DNA from: Calothrix sp. FI2-JRJ7 | GTDB lineage: Bacteria > Cyanobacteriota > Cyanobacteriia > Cyanobacteriales > Nostocaceae | NCBI GenBank assembly: GCA_019359675.1 | Contig: JAHHGX010000091.1 | Location: forward strand, 248,001 to 312,000 | DNA: 64,000 nt | Direction of reading: 5' to 3' | In this document: positions 54,634 to 63,854 of the stretch, piece after piece | How the letters are laid out: the number at the start of each line of letters is the position of its first letter | Position numbering within the stretch: the first letter of the stretch is position 1 | Made by a program: the position numbers and the translations under genes | The notes under the pieces: model-generated | What the model was told of the DNA's origin: nothing | Databases searched by the model: none | The model's input: the letters and a program-made list of their open reading frames with translations, nothing else

Positions 54634-56007
54634 ATGAGTATTTATAAGTTTCCAGATGATTTTTGTTGGGGTGTGGCTACTGCTTCTTATCAAATTGAAG
54701 GTGCTGCTGAAGAGGATGGGCGCCAAGCTAGTGTGTGGGATACTTTTAGTGCTACTCCTGGTAAGGTGCTGAATGGTGATACTGGTAAGGTTGCTTGTGA
54801 CCATTATCATCGGTTTGAAGACGATGTTAAATTAATGGCTTCTTTGGGTGTTAAAGATTACAGGTTTAGTATCGCGTGGCCGCGAGTTGTTCCTGATGGT
54901 AGGGGACAGGTTAACGAGGCTGGTGCTGATTTTTACAAGCGTTTAGTTGATTGTTTGCTTAAATATGGTATTACGCCACATGCTACTTTGTTTCATTGGG
55001 ACAGTCCCCAAGCTTTGGAAGATAAATATGGTTCTTGGCGCCATCGTCAAATGGCTTATGATTTTGCTGATTATGTGACGGCAGTGGTAACTAGGTTAGG
55101 TGATAAAGTTACTAATTGGATGACTATAAATGAAATTTCCTGCTTTACTCATATGGGTTACGATGTGGAGCAAGAACCACCCCATGCACCTGGTACTCGT
55201 GTAAGTAGTAATAAAGAAGTATGGCAAACTTCGCATCACGCAATTCTTGCACATGGGTTGGCATGTCAAGCTATCCGCGCGGCAACTCCTGTATCTTGCA
55301 AAGTCGCGCTGGTAGATAATATGGCTGTGACTGTACCTATTAGCGAGTCACCAGCAAATATCGAAGCTGCAAAAAAAGCTTTATATACCTCAATGCAAAA
55401 TGGCGGAATTATTTTTCCTGTACTAACAGGCGCCTACAGTTCCACAATGTTGGAAGAACTGGGTGAGATGGCGCCTGATATTCGACCAGGTGATTTAGAA
55501 ATTATTCAACAACCGCTTGATGCTGTTGGGTTAAATATCTACACGGGTGGGTATGTACGCGCAACAGATAATAATCGCGGTTATGATTTTTTACCATTGC
55601 CTCAAGGTTATCCAAGAATGTATATGCCTTGGTTGAATATTTTACCTGAAAGCATTTATTGGGGTGTTCGGCATATTAGCGAAACGTTAGGACATCCCAA
55701 TTTACCTGTGTTTATTACCGAAAACGGTTGCGCTGCACAAGATGAAGTTAAAGCAGCAGGTGAAATTATTGACGTTGACCGCATTATGTACTTACGACAA
55801 TATTTGAAAGCAGCACATCGTGCAGTGAATGAAGGTTATCCACTAAAAGGGTATTTTTTATGGAGTTTTATGGATAACTTTGAATGGGCTTGGGGTTATG
55901 GGCGCCGTTTTGGTATTACATATATAGATTATGCTACACAAAAACGCATTCCCAAAGCGAGTTTTGACTGGTATAAAGAATGTATTCGTCAAAACAGCGT
56001 AGCGTAG
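54634..56007 (+). CDS. Beta-glucosidase, glycoside hydrolase family 1
   Basis: A 457-residue GH1 enzyme hydrolysing beta-glucosides (or related glycosides) by retention. It shows FCWGVATASYQIEGA, FSIAWPRVVP, the acid/base motif TINEI (Glu167; usually T-F/L-N-E-P) and the nucleophile ITENG (Glu363). No signal peptide, so cytoplasmic. The TINEIS in place of TxNEP, with the usual Pro replaced by Ile, is uncommon. A methyltransferase gene follows after 25 bp containing a GGCGCC site. Confidence 0.93.
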   Translation: MSIYKFPDDFCWGVATASYQIEGAAEEDGRQASVWDTFSATPGKVLNGDTGKVACDHYHRFEDDVKLMASLGVKDYRFSIAWPRVVPDGRGQVNEAGADFYKRLVDCLLKYGITPHATLFHWDSPQALEDKYGSWRHRQMAYDFADYVTAVVTRLGDKVTNWMTINEISCFTHMGYDVEQEPPHAPGTRVSSNKEVWQTSHHAILAHGLACQAIRAATPVSCKVALVDNMAVTVPISESPANIEAAKKALYTSMQNGGIIFPVLTGAYSSTMLEELGEMAPDIRPGDLEIIQQPLDAVGLNIYTGGYVRATDNNRGYDFLPLPQGYPRMYMPWLNILPESIYWGVRHISETLGHPNLPVFITENGCAAQDEVKAAGEIIDVDRIMYLRQYLKAAHRAVNEGYPLKGYFLWSFMDNFEWAWGYGRRFGITYIDYATQKRIPKASFDWYKECIRQNSVA

Positions 56008-56032
56008 GCGCCAATATTTAACGAATTAACTT

Positions 56033-56710
56033 ATGAAATTAAACGAAGTAGTACCTTGGGGTAGAACATTAGAAGAATACAAGCTAATGTTCAATCTATC
56101 TTTATCAGATTTAAAAACTAAAATTCTCGGATGTGGTGATGGACCCGCTAGCTTCAATGCCGAAATGACGCAGCTAGGATATTCAGTTGTATCTATTGAC
56201 CCAGTGTATGAATTTTCTGCTGAACAAATCAAACAGCGAGTACAAGAAATCTACGAACCAGTAATTTCTCAAGTTAAACAAAATTCCAATCGTTTCGTTT
56301 GGAAAAACTTCTGTGATGCCGATGAACTCGGTAAAGTTCGTCTTGCCACAATGGAAAAGTTTTTAACAGATTATGAAGTAGGTAAAGCAGCAGGACGTTA
56401 CCTGTATCAATCTTTACCAAGTTTAAAACTAGCTGATAATCAGTTTGAATTATGCTTATGTTCTCATTTACTTTTTTTGTACTCGGAACAGCTATCGCTT
56501 GATTTTCACATTGCTTCGATTTTTGAACTTTTAAGAATATCTTCAGAAGTTCGCATTTTTCCCTTACTAACGCTAGATTGTCAACTATCACCTTATCTTG
56601 AGCCAGTGATTCAAGAGTTATCGAGTAAAGGTATTAATGTCAAGCTTAAAACTGTAGATTATGAGTTTCAAAAAGGTGGTAATCAAATGTTGAGAATTCG
56701 TCATAATTAA
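56033..56710 (+). CDS. SAM-dependent methyltransferase-like protein
   Basis: A 225-residue protein. ILGCGDGPASFNAEM (about 32-46) is a class I methyltransferase motif I, and YSVVSIDPVYEFSAEQI matches motif II with Asp. LADNQFELCLCSHLLFLY resembles motif IV. The middle insertion is long. The substrate is unknown. It is close behind GH1 (25 bp) and could be co-transcribed. Confidence 0.8.
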   Translation: MKLNEVVPWGRTLEEYKLMFNLSLSDLKTKILGCGDGPASFNAEMTQLGYSVVSIDPVYEFSAEQIKQRVQEIYEPVISQVKQNSNRFVWKNFCDADELGKVRLATMEKFLTDYEVGKAAGRYLYQSLPSLKLADNQFELCLCSHLLFLYSEQLSLDFHIASIFELLRISSEVRIFPLLTLDCQLSPYLEPVIQELSSKGINVKLKTVDYEFQKGGNQMLRIRHN

Positions 56711-56715
56711 AAGCT

Positions 56716-56774
56716 GGTGCGTGACGCTACAAGTCTTATAATTACGTTGAAATTTTTTCATAGCGTCACGCACC
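56716..56774. repeat. GGTGCGTGACGC palindromic repeat, copy 6
   Basis: Arms GGTGCGTGACGC (56716-56727) and GCGTCACGCACC (56763-56774). It separates the convergent methyltransferase and lnt genes and likely forms a terminator-like hairpin. Confidence 0.8.
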
Positions 56775-56795
56775 CTACGTTCTTTATATGCTTTT

Positions 56796-58373
56796 TTAAT
56801 TTGGTTTGCGCTCATTCTTATAGGAGATTTTTATGTTGATAATCAATACTAGTATGCTTAGGATTGTTAGTAGGGGTGTTAACCAGTCACCCCAGCGTGT
56901 GTATAATGTTTGGGTTTGGCGCCTATAAATTGTTTCTGCGTGTGTTTCGTAGGTGTTGTGTCCAGATATCCATAGGGTTTTTCCGTGAGGATCGACGAAG
57001 GCTGATAAGCCAGTATTGGTTGCACGCGCTGCCCATCTGTCGGTTTCTATTGCGCGCATTGTATCTAATGCATGATGCTGCATTTGCATTGCTTGACTAT
57101 ATGGGTCGTTATTCGATGCGGTAATAATAAATTCTCCACCTGAAAATGCTTGGCGCCGAAATTGACCTGGAAAGGCAGATTCATAACAAATGCCAGCAAT
57201 TACACGCCCAAAGGGTGTATCAAATATTTGATTTCTTGAACCTGGTACTTGACGTGCTGTAACTGGTGATAGGCGCCTAATTAATTTACCAAGTATTTCT
57301 TCAAACGGTACATATTCGCCTAAAGGTACTAACTTAGACTTTTCAAAGTGACTATAAATTTTACCGTCTTTTGTAAAGGTAAATAAACTATTTGCATAGG
57401 TGTTACTATTCGGACGTTCTGCAAAACCACCAATCCACGCAACAACTCCTTTTTGTTTCACTGCTGCAACTAAAGAGCTATCAAGTATATCGCGCGAAAA
57501 AAATGGTAATGCTCCTTCTGGAGTTAAGACTGCATCTACACCTTGGTCTACTAGTTTTAAATATCCAGTAGTGTAGCCTTCAATTGCGCGACGTAATCCA
57601 TAATAATCAAATTTAATGCGGTTGGGAATATTTCCTTGGACAATTCCTATTTTTATCGCTGCTTCCTGTGGTTTGACTAACGGCTGATTGTATAAGTTAA
57701 AACCTATTAAATGTAGAATGATAAATAAACTTAAAGGTATAAAATAATATTTATTATATTTACTACTGTTTCTTGTTTTTATCCAAACTTCAGCTATTAA
57801 GCCGTTGATAGCAACAATTGAAGCAGTAACAGCACTGGCACCACTATACTGACCCAAATGTAAAATTACTAAATTATGGGGACTTTGAGTGTATGAAAGT
57901 GAACTCCACCATAATGGCCCATTAGCCCAAATATGTTCGAGAATACACCAAAGGGTAGTACCGATAAGAACACGCAATGTTGGGGTTAGAAAAGGTGTTT
58001 CTAATTTCTGACTAATCCAAAAAAAAGAAGTTACCCAACTCATTGCAAGCAGTATTCCCCAAAGCGTCACAAAAGTCCAGGCAAAAAGCGCAATAGCTAT
58101 ACTCGATAACCAAGGGACTCCCATCCAAGTTAAAGGATGAAGTCCTGTTATCCATGAAAGTGTGGCACCATAATAACCTAAACCCCAGGTGCCTGCTAGT
58201 TGTAATCTAAATAATTTTGGTTTGTACGCTGGGTTAAATATTAATACCCATAGTGGAGCTAGGGCAAACCAAGCTAAAAACCAACCGTTGAATGGTGCAA
58301 CAGTTAACCCCATTAGTACTCCACTCAATAGGGCAATAATCAGTGGTGAGTAAAAATTATTTGATTTACTCAT
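56796..58373 (-). CDS. lnt: Apolipoprotein N-acyltransferase
   Basis: Lnt adds the third acyl chain to the N-terminal Cys of lipoproteins in the inner membrane. The 525-residue protein has an N-terminal set of about six membrane helices, a nitrilase-like domain (about 240-490) with catalytic Glu286 (LTPEGAL), Lys345 (FEKSKLVPLGEYVP) and Cys396 (AGICYES), and a final membrane helix. Length and triad are normal. Start ATG at 58373. It is 37 bp downstream of the gyrA-type gene on the same strand, so co-transcription is possible. Confidence 0.95.
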   Translation of the reverse strand: MSKSNNFYSPLIIALLSGVLMGLTVAPFNGWFLAWFALAPLWVLIFNPAYKPKLFRLQLAGTWGLGYYGATLSWITGLHPLTWMGVPWLSSIAIALFAWTFVTLWGILLAMSWVTSFFWISQKLETPFLTPTLRVLIGTTLWCILEHIWANGPLWWSSLSYTQSPHNLVILHLGQYSGASAVTASIVAINGLIAEVWIKTRNSSKYNKYYFIPLSLFIILHLIGFNLYNQPLVKPQEAAIKIGIVQGNIPNRIKFDYYGLRRAIEGYTTGYLKLVDQGVDAVLTPEGALPFFSRDILDSSLVAAVKQKGVVAWIGGFAERPNSNTYANSLFTFTKDGKIYSHFEKSKLVPLGEYVPFEEILGKLIRRLSPVTARQVPGSRNQIFDTPFGRVIAGICYESAFPGQFRRQAFSGGEFIITASNNDPYSQAMQMQHHALDTMRAIETDRWAARATNTGLSAFVDPHGKTLWISGHNTYETHAETIYRRQTQTLYTRWGDWLTPLLTILSILVLIINIKISYKNERKPN

Positions 58374-58410
58374 AAATTTTTACTCACCTTTTTAGTGTTT
58401 AATTCCTTGG

Positions 58411-61050
58411 CTACTCAACTTCGGCACCTTCAGCACCTTCAGCAACTTCAGCAACTTCAGTACCTTCAGCGTCGGGTGGGACAATTGCTACCCCAGTGAT
58501 AGCATCGTCTTCATCGAGACGTTGAACACGCACACCTGTAGCTGAACGCGATTGAATCGAAATTGCGTTTGTTGCCTGTCGAATGATGATACCGCGATTT
58601 GTTACCATCATGATTTCGTCGTCGTTGTTGACGATGTGCAACGTTGCAAGTTGGTCTTTGGTTTTGCGGTTCTTAAATTTAGTCGCCATTAATCCTTGAC
58701 CTGCACGGTTTTGCAGACGGAATTGAGCAACAGGAACACGCTTGCCATATCCTCCGATTGTAATTACCAGTACCCAAGGTCCAACCGAAGCGGTTTCACT
58801 AACTTCACTTGTTTCCTCAGTTTCGGTATCAACTTCGATATTATCTGCATTATCTGGCGCCTCAATTTCTTCTGTCTCAACTTCGCTAGCTGCGGCAAAA
58901 GTTTCGAGAATGGCGGCTGGTAAAATATCCATGCCAACAAGCTCATCACCTTTTTTGAGTTTCATCGATTTGACACCGCGAGTTGCTCTACCCAAGGGAC
59001 GAAGTTGGTCGTGGGTACATCGGAAGTGAATTGCCATTCCATGACGCGAACCAACAAGCACGCTATCTTCTACTTTCGCACGACGTACCCAACGTAATTG
59101 GTCGCCTTCTTCTAAGGAGATAGCAATCAAACCGTTGGAACGAATATTACTAAATGCTTCCAGTGCAGTTTTCTTGATATTTCCGCCTTTGGTAAGCATG
59201 ACAAGATATTCTTCGCTGCTAAATTCATCGACTGGTACGATAGAAGTAATTTTTTCTTCTCTAGGAATTGGCAGCATTTGCACGATGGGAGTACCTCGAC
59301 TGGTACGTGAACCCACAGGTATTTGGTACGCTCTCAAACAATACACAACACCTCTATCGCTGAAGAACAACACGCTGTCATGATCGCAACAGGTGAGAAA
59401 ATGCTCAACGGTATCGTCATCTTTGACTTTTGCAGCTGCTTTACCGCGCGTTGCTCGATGTTGCGCTTCAAAAGTGTTGACTGGCATCCGCTTAATATAA
59501 CCTTGTTTGGTTAGTAAGATGATAGCTTTCTCGTTAGCGATTAAGTCTGTATCTCCTAAATCGCCTTCAGCGTGAGTAATTAATGTGCGACGTGGTGTTG
59601 CAAATCTTTCTCTTAAAGAAGTAACTTCACTCTCAATAATTTCGAGTATGCGCTCACGTTTTGCCAGAATATCTTGTAAATCAGCAATTTGAACTTGCAA
59701 ATCCTCGTGTTCGTTACGAATTTTATCTGCTTCAAGTGCTGTTAACCGTCGCAATTGCATTTGCAAGATTGCGTCTGCTTGTCCTTCCGAAAGTCCATAA
59801 GTTGTAATTAATTCGCCTTTCGCTGTTGGTGCGTCGGCAGCATGACGAATTGTGCTGATAATTTGGTCTAGATGTGACAGCGCAATCAGCAAACCTTGTA
59901 AAATATGGTCGCGTTCAGAGGCTTTTCGCAGTTCGTATTGCGTTCGACGAGTAATCGCTTCGATGCGGAAATCGAGGAATACTTGTAAGAACTGCCCGAT
60001 TGTCAGTATTTGCGGTTCGCCATTTACTAACGCCAACATATTGGCGCCGAAGTTGGCTTGTATAGGGGTTTGCTTATACAAGTTGTTGAGAACTACGCGG
60101 GGATAAGCATCGCGTTTAAGTTCAATAACAATCCGCATTCCGTCACGGTCACTTTCATCGCGAATATCGGCGATTCCCTCTATCCGTTTATCGTTCACCA
60201 ACTCGGCAATCTTTTCAATCAAAGCTGCTTTGTTGGTTTGATATGGTAACTCAGTGACAATTATTGCTTCCCTATCTGGGCGCCCACGATGTTCGATTGT
60301 TTCGATATTCGCAACACCGCGCATCGTTATTGACCCGCGTCCAGTCATGTAGGCATCTCGAATTCCAGAGGTGCCGAGAATAGTGGCGCCTGTTGGGAAA
60401 TCGGGGCCGTGAATATACTGCATCAACTGGGCATTAGTAATTTCTGGGTTATGTATCATTGCCACTAACCCATCAATTAATTCTCCCAAATTGTGCGGCG
60501 GAATATTCGTCGCCATCCCAACGGCAATACCCGACGAGCCATTTAGTAACAACTGTGGTATACGCGCTGGTAAAACCGTTGGTTCTTGCTGCGAACCATC
60601 GAAATTACTTGCAAAATCTACAGTTTCCGACTCGATATCTTGCAACAGTGCATTAGTGGTCAGCGCTTGCAAACGAGATTCGGTGTATCGCATTGCCGCT
60701 GGTGGGTCATTATCCACCGAACCGAAGTTACCATGTCCTTCGATTAAAGGTGAGCGCATCGAAAAATCCTGCGCCATCCGCACTAACGCATCATATACTG
60801 CCGTATCGCCGTGTGGGTGATACTTACCCAATACTTCCCCAACTACACGCGCGCATTTACGAAAAGGTCGGTCGTGCGTTAAACCCAACTCATGCATAGC
60901 GTAGAGGATACGACGATGCACAGGTTTCAGACCATCCCTGGCATCTGGCAGCGCCCTACCCACGATGACACTCATTGCATACTCCAGGTAAGACCTGGAC
61001 ATTTCATTCCGTAGGTCTGTTGGGATAATCCTCTCCTGAGAGAATGTCAT
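58411..61050 (-). CDS. gyrA: DNA gyrase subunit A-type topoisomerase
   Basis: The 879-residue subunit A of a type IIA topoisomerase. The catalytic Tyr122 is in [10 protein letters not shown], and [13 protein letters not shown] and [21 protein letters not shown] are typical. The C-terminal beta-pinwheel begins with [12 protein letters not shown], a divergent form of the GyrA box (QRRGGKG), seen in cyanobacterial homologues. ParC is thus not fully excluded. The last 20 residues come from six 9-bp DNA repeats. Start ATG at 61050. Confidence 0.9.
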   Translation of the reverse strand: MTFSQERIIPTDLRNEMSRSYLEYAMSVIVGRALPDARDGLKPVHRRILYAMHELGLTHDRPFRKCARVVGEVLGKYHPHGDTAVYDALVRMAQDFSMRSPLIEGHGNFGSVDNDPPAAMRYTESRLQALTTNALLQDIESETVDFASNFDGSQQEPTVLPARIPQLLLNGSSGIAVGMATNIPPHNLGELIDGLVAMIHNPEITNAQLMQYIHGPDFPTGATILGTSGIRDAYMTGRGSITMRGVANIETIEHRGRPDREAIIVTELPYQTNKAALIEKIAELVNDKRIEGIADIRDESDRDGMRIVIELKRDAYPRVVLNNLYKQTPIQANFGANMLALVNGEPQILTIGQFLQVFLDFRIEAITRRTQYELRKASERDHILQGLLIALSHLDQIISTIRHAADAPTAKGELITTYGLSEGQADAILQMQLRRLTALEADKIRNEHEDLQVQIADLQDILAKRERILEIIESEVTSLRERFATPRRTLITHAEGDLGDTDLIANEKAIILLTKQGYIKRMPVNTFEAQHRATRGKAAAKVKDDDTVEHFLTCCDHDSVLFFSDRGVVYCLRAYQIPVGSRTSRGTPIVQMLPIPREEKITSIVPVDEFSSEEYLVMLTKGGNIKKTALEAFSNIRSNGLIAISLEEGDQLRWVRRAKVEDSVLVGSRHGMAIHFRCTHDQLRPLGRATRGVKSMKLKKGDELVGMDILPAAILETFAAASEVETEEIEAPDNADNIEVDTETEETSEVSETASVGPWVLVITIGGYGKRVPVAQFRLQNRAGQGLMATKFKNRKTKDQLATLHIVNNDDEIMMVTNRGIIIRQATNAISIQSRSATGVRVQRLDEDDAITGVAIVPPDAEGTEVAEVAEGAEGAEVE
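58420..58473. repeat. Six tandem 9-bp units at the 3' end of the gyrA-type gene
   Basis: Units TTCGGCACC, TTCAGCACC, TTCAGCAAC (twice), TTCAGTACC and TTCAGCGTC on the plus strand, encoding an acidic GAE/VAE-rich tail (for example [15 protein letters not shown]). Confidence 0.8.
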
Positions 61051-61564
61051 AGCCTAAATAACTCCAAAAATCGCTGTTTTTAGCCTTGATAGCCGGAAAA
61101 AAGCCAAATTATTCCAAAATTTTCTTGAATAATAGCTATATTTGTATACAATTCTATCATAGAATGACATTTTTTTTGCCGCTAGAGTACCTGATTCAAA
61201 TATAAAAAATACTGAATAGAAAATTAAAAATTAAAAACTTTTTTCATAATTGAGCCAAACTACAATATAGCAAATTTTTTCCGATTATGCATATCTTTTG
61301 TTAATCTTACTTAATACAAAATTTAAGTAATAATAATTATAAAAATTGATGCTAATTTTAATATGATTTTATGCGAATATAATGTATGTTGGTTAATTGC
61401 AATTAGATTAAGATATATGAGTATCAAAGCAATTTGAATTTAAATAAAAATAAAAAAGTATAGTGATATTTTCAAATAATAACAAACAAAATAAGCCCTA
61501 AGATAGTGTGCATATAAGGATTGCAGAAAATAAGATGTAAACAAACTAGTTTTGGGTAAAAATC
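61051..61564. other. AT-rich intergenic region
   Basis: A very AT-rich gap of about 510 bp between the divergent gyrA-type gene and a small hypothetical gene. Short runs of A/T but no RNA gene, hairpin or ORF that I can support. Confidence 0.4.
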
Positions 61565-61768
61565 ATGAGTGAAAAGAAAGCGTCTAAAAAAGAAGAAAAT
61601 TCATCTGCGGAAAGTAGTTCAGAACAGCTACGTCCAGAATTATTAGATATGATTAAACATCCTCCAAGAATTGATGATGCAATGCGCGATTTACCCGTCG
61701 AAGAGCGTGTAAGTAACCCAGCAATGGCGCCTGAAATGCTTGACGACCGACCCCAAGACTTAGGATAA
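61565..61768 (+). CDS. Small charged hypothetical protein
   Basis: A 67-residue hydrophilic, probably disordered protein: a Lys/Glu/Ser-rich start (SEKKASKKEENSSAESSS), a middle RPELLDMIKHPPRIDD and a tail with Pro and Met. It has no known domain. It is followed after 15 bp by a GGTGCGTGA repeat. A good Met start is present, but Shine-Dalgarno signal is weak. Confidence 0.5.
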   Translation: MSEKKASKKEENSSAESSSEQLRPELLDMIKHPPRIDDAMRDLPVEERVSNPAMAPEMLDDRPQDLG

Positions 61769-61783
61769 GAGGCGCTCCGGTAG

Positions 61784-61842
61784 GGTGCGTGATGCTATAA
61801 CAATCGTAAACTAAAACTAATGAACTAGTAGCGTCACGCACC
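61784..61842. repeat. GGTGCGTGATGCT palindromic repeat, copy 7
   Basis: Arms GGTGCGTGATGC (61784-61795) and GCGTCACGCACC (61831-61842), one mismatch. It sits between the small hypothetical and the histone-deacetylase-like gene. Confidence 0.75.
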
Positions 61843-61917
61843 TTACGAGGCCTCATAACTCACAACTTACTTCCCCTTTTCCTTTAAAATTTCAAAATCG
61901 CTACTATTGCTCGTGCT

Positions 61918-62832
61918 ATGCTGCCAGTTATCTACTCTGACGAGTTTCTCGAACACAAGACAGGAAGGGGACATCCAGAAAGACCCGAACGTTTAAGTGC
62001 TATTACTGCTGCACTACGTGAAGGTAATATCGCTTCCCAAATCGAATGGCGCCTGCCAACACCTACAAGTGGACGTTCTTTAGTACCATTAATCGAACAA
62101 ACGCACGACTCTAGTTATATTCAAAAAGTTCAAGAAATTTGCTTGGCTGGTGGTGATTGCCTAGATTTTGAAACAACAATTTCACCTCAAACCTATGATG
62201 TAGCGTTATTAGCTGTAAGCGCGTGGTTAGATGGAGTAGATATTGTTTTAGAAACGGGTAAACCCGCTTTTGTTCTGGCACGTCCACCTGGACACCATGC
62301 TGAACGCGAGACAGGGATGGGGTTTTGTGTATTTTCTAACGCCGCAATCGCAGCAGCTTATGCTCTCGAAAAACCTGGTGTTAACCGTGTCGCAATTCTT
62401 GATTGGGATGTTCATCACGGCAATGGCACTCAAGCAATAGTTGAAACCAATCCACAAATAGCTTATTGTTCACTACATCAATATCCGTGTTATCCCGGTA
62501 CTGGCAGACATACAGAACGTGGTTTTTACCGCAATGTGTTGAATCTACCGTTTCCACCAGGTAGCGATATTAACCTTTATCAGCCAGCCTTTGAAAAAAT
62601 GGTAATACCCTTCTTATCTGGTTTTGAGCCAGATTTACTCATTGTCAGCGCTGGGTATGATGCAAACGCTGATGACCCATTGGCAAATATAAACCTTCAA
62701 CCACAAGACTATGGATTATTCACCGACCATTGCTTACAGATAACGCGTAAAATTTTGTTTGGTTTAGAAGGGGGTTACGATTTACATACGCTTTCCCAAT
62801 CTGTAGTCGCAACAATTGAGAAGTGCTTGTAA
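61918..62832 (+). CDS. Histone deacetylase-family hydrolase
   Basis: A 304-residue zinc-dependent deacetylase of the arginase/HDAC fold (class II-like). It has GRGHPERPERL near the start, ARPPGHHAE (tandem His), ILDWDVHHGNGTQAI (zinc Asp-His), SAGYDANADDPL (zinc Asp) and LEGGYDL. In bacteria such enzymes act on acetylated polyamines or acetyl-lysine proteins (acetoin utilisation type). Substrate unknown. It is a single-gene unit. Confidence 0.93.
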   Translation: MLPVIYSDEFLEHKTGRGHPERPERLSAITAALREGNIASQIEWRLPTPTSGRSLVPLIEQTHDSSYIQKVQEICLAGGDCLDFETTISPQTYDVALLAVSAWLDGVDIVLETGKPAFVLARPPGHHAERETGMGFCVFSNAAIAAAYALEKPGVNRVAILDWDVHHGNGTQAIVETNPQIAYCSLHQYPCYPGTGRHTERGFYRNVLNLPFPPGSDINLYQPAFEKMVIPFLSGFEPDLLIVSAGYDANADDPLANINLQPQDYGLFTDHCLQITRKILFGLEGGYDLHTLSQSVVATIEKCL

Positions 62833-62838
62833 TAATTT

Positions 62839-62908
62839 GCAACGGATACAACGGATGGTTTATTTTAGTAGAACAAACCATCCGTTACATCTGCTCATAA
62901 TCCGTTGC
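62839..62908. terminator. Nested double hairpin between convergent genes
   Basis: Outer arms GCAACGGAT (62839-62847) and ATCCGTTGC (62900-62908) enclose inner arms AACGGATGGTTT (62850-62861) and AAACCATCCGTT (62875-62886). It lies between the convergent HDAC-like and amidase genes and could terminate both. Confidence 0.7.
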
Positions 62909-62912
62909 CACT

Positions 62913-63854
62913 TTAACCAATAAGCTTTTGCCAACTAGCAGGCCCAATTATTCCATCAGCAAATAAACCATTTTGCCTTTGGAACCTTTTTACTGCTTCT
63001 TCGCTTCCAGACCCGTATACTCCATCTATCTCAACATTCATGCGGTGCTGCAAGTAGCGAATTACGGGTCCACCAGCATGGTTGAGTCGAATAATTCGCT
63101 TTGCTAAAATCTGATTAATAGCTTTCCAGGTTGTTTCACCTGCAACTCCAGTAACTTGAAGTCCCACGATGCGTTGAAATTTTTCTAGGGCAACTTTTGT
63201 TTGTACATCAATAGTACCGTCTTCGATTAATGCTTTTCCATTTTGGTCGGTAATTTTGAGTCGGTTCAAAGCGCGCTGTATTCGTAACACCGATACATCA
63301 ATATTGTCTTCTTCGTCGGGTAAGGTATTGACGTTTTCAGAAGGCAGTCGCCCAGTTAAACCTTTAACGATAGCATTGGCTAACGCTTCCGGATTATACA
63401 AAGCCATATCTTTTTTTGAATCTATAAAACAGCCTTCTACCAGTATTCGAGTCATGTTTGTGTTTCTCAACACAAATAAATGCGAGCCATTTTTAACACC
63501 ACGATTGAAAAAACCTATTTTTACTATTTCGTTTAATACTGCTTTCGCTACTTTTCGACTTTGTTCTCCAATCGCAAACACCTCTGTACCGTTTGCCTGT
63601 TGGTTAAAAGCATTAAAATGAATCGATACAAATGTTTCAACTCTTGCGGAATTGGCTCTATCACACCTTTGTGACAGTGATTCTCTTACTGTGCCGGTTC
63701 TTTGCGGTCTGCATTCGATTACTTCGTGTCCCAATGCTCTTAACTTGGATATTACCCGATTCCCTACATCTACAGTTAAATTATCCTCAAATTTGATACC
63801 ACGGGCGCCTGTGTCAGGGGGACAATTATGACCGATATCAATTCCGAATTTCAT
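62913..63854 (-). CDS. N-acetylmuramoyl-L-alanine amidase with two peptidoglycan-binding domains
   Basis: A 313-residue protein: Amidase_3-type catalytic domain (about 1-175) with zinc ligands in GIDIGHN, FEDNL (Glu) and VSIHFNAF, and catalytic VEGCFID (Glu), then two PG_binding_1 domains (about 190-255 and 265-312; each ending in motifs such as GVAGETTWKAI and GIIGPASWQKLIG). No signal peptide is visible, so it resembles a cytoplasmic amidase or endolysin-like protein exported by another route. Start ATG 63854. Confidence 0.88.
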   Translation of the reverse strand: MKFGIDIGHNCPPDTGARGIKFEDNLTVDVGNRVISKLRALGHEVIECRPQRTGTVRESLSQRCDRANSARVETFVSIHFNAFNQQANGTEVFAIGEQSRKVAKAVLNEIVKIGFFNRGVKNGSHLFVLRNTNMTRILVEGCFIDSKKDMALYNPEALANAIVKGLTGRLPSENVNTLPDEEDNIDVSVLRIQRALNRLKITDQNGKALIEDGTIDVQTKVALEKFQRIVGLQVTGVAGETTWKAINQILAKRIIRLNHAGGPVIRYLQHRMNVEIDGVYGSGSEEAVKRFQRQNGLFADGIIGPASWQKLIG

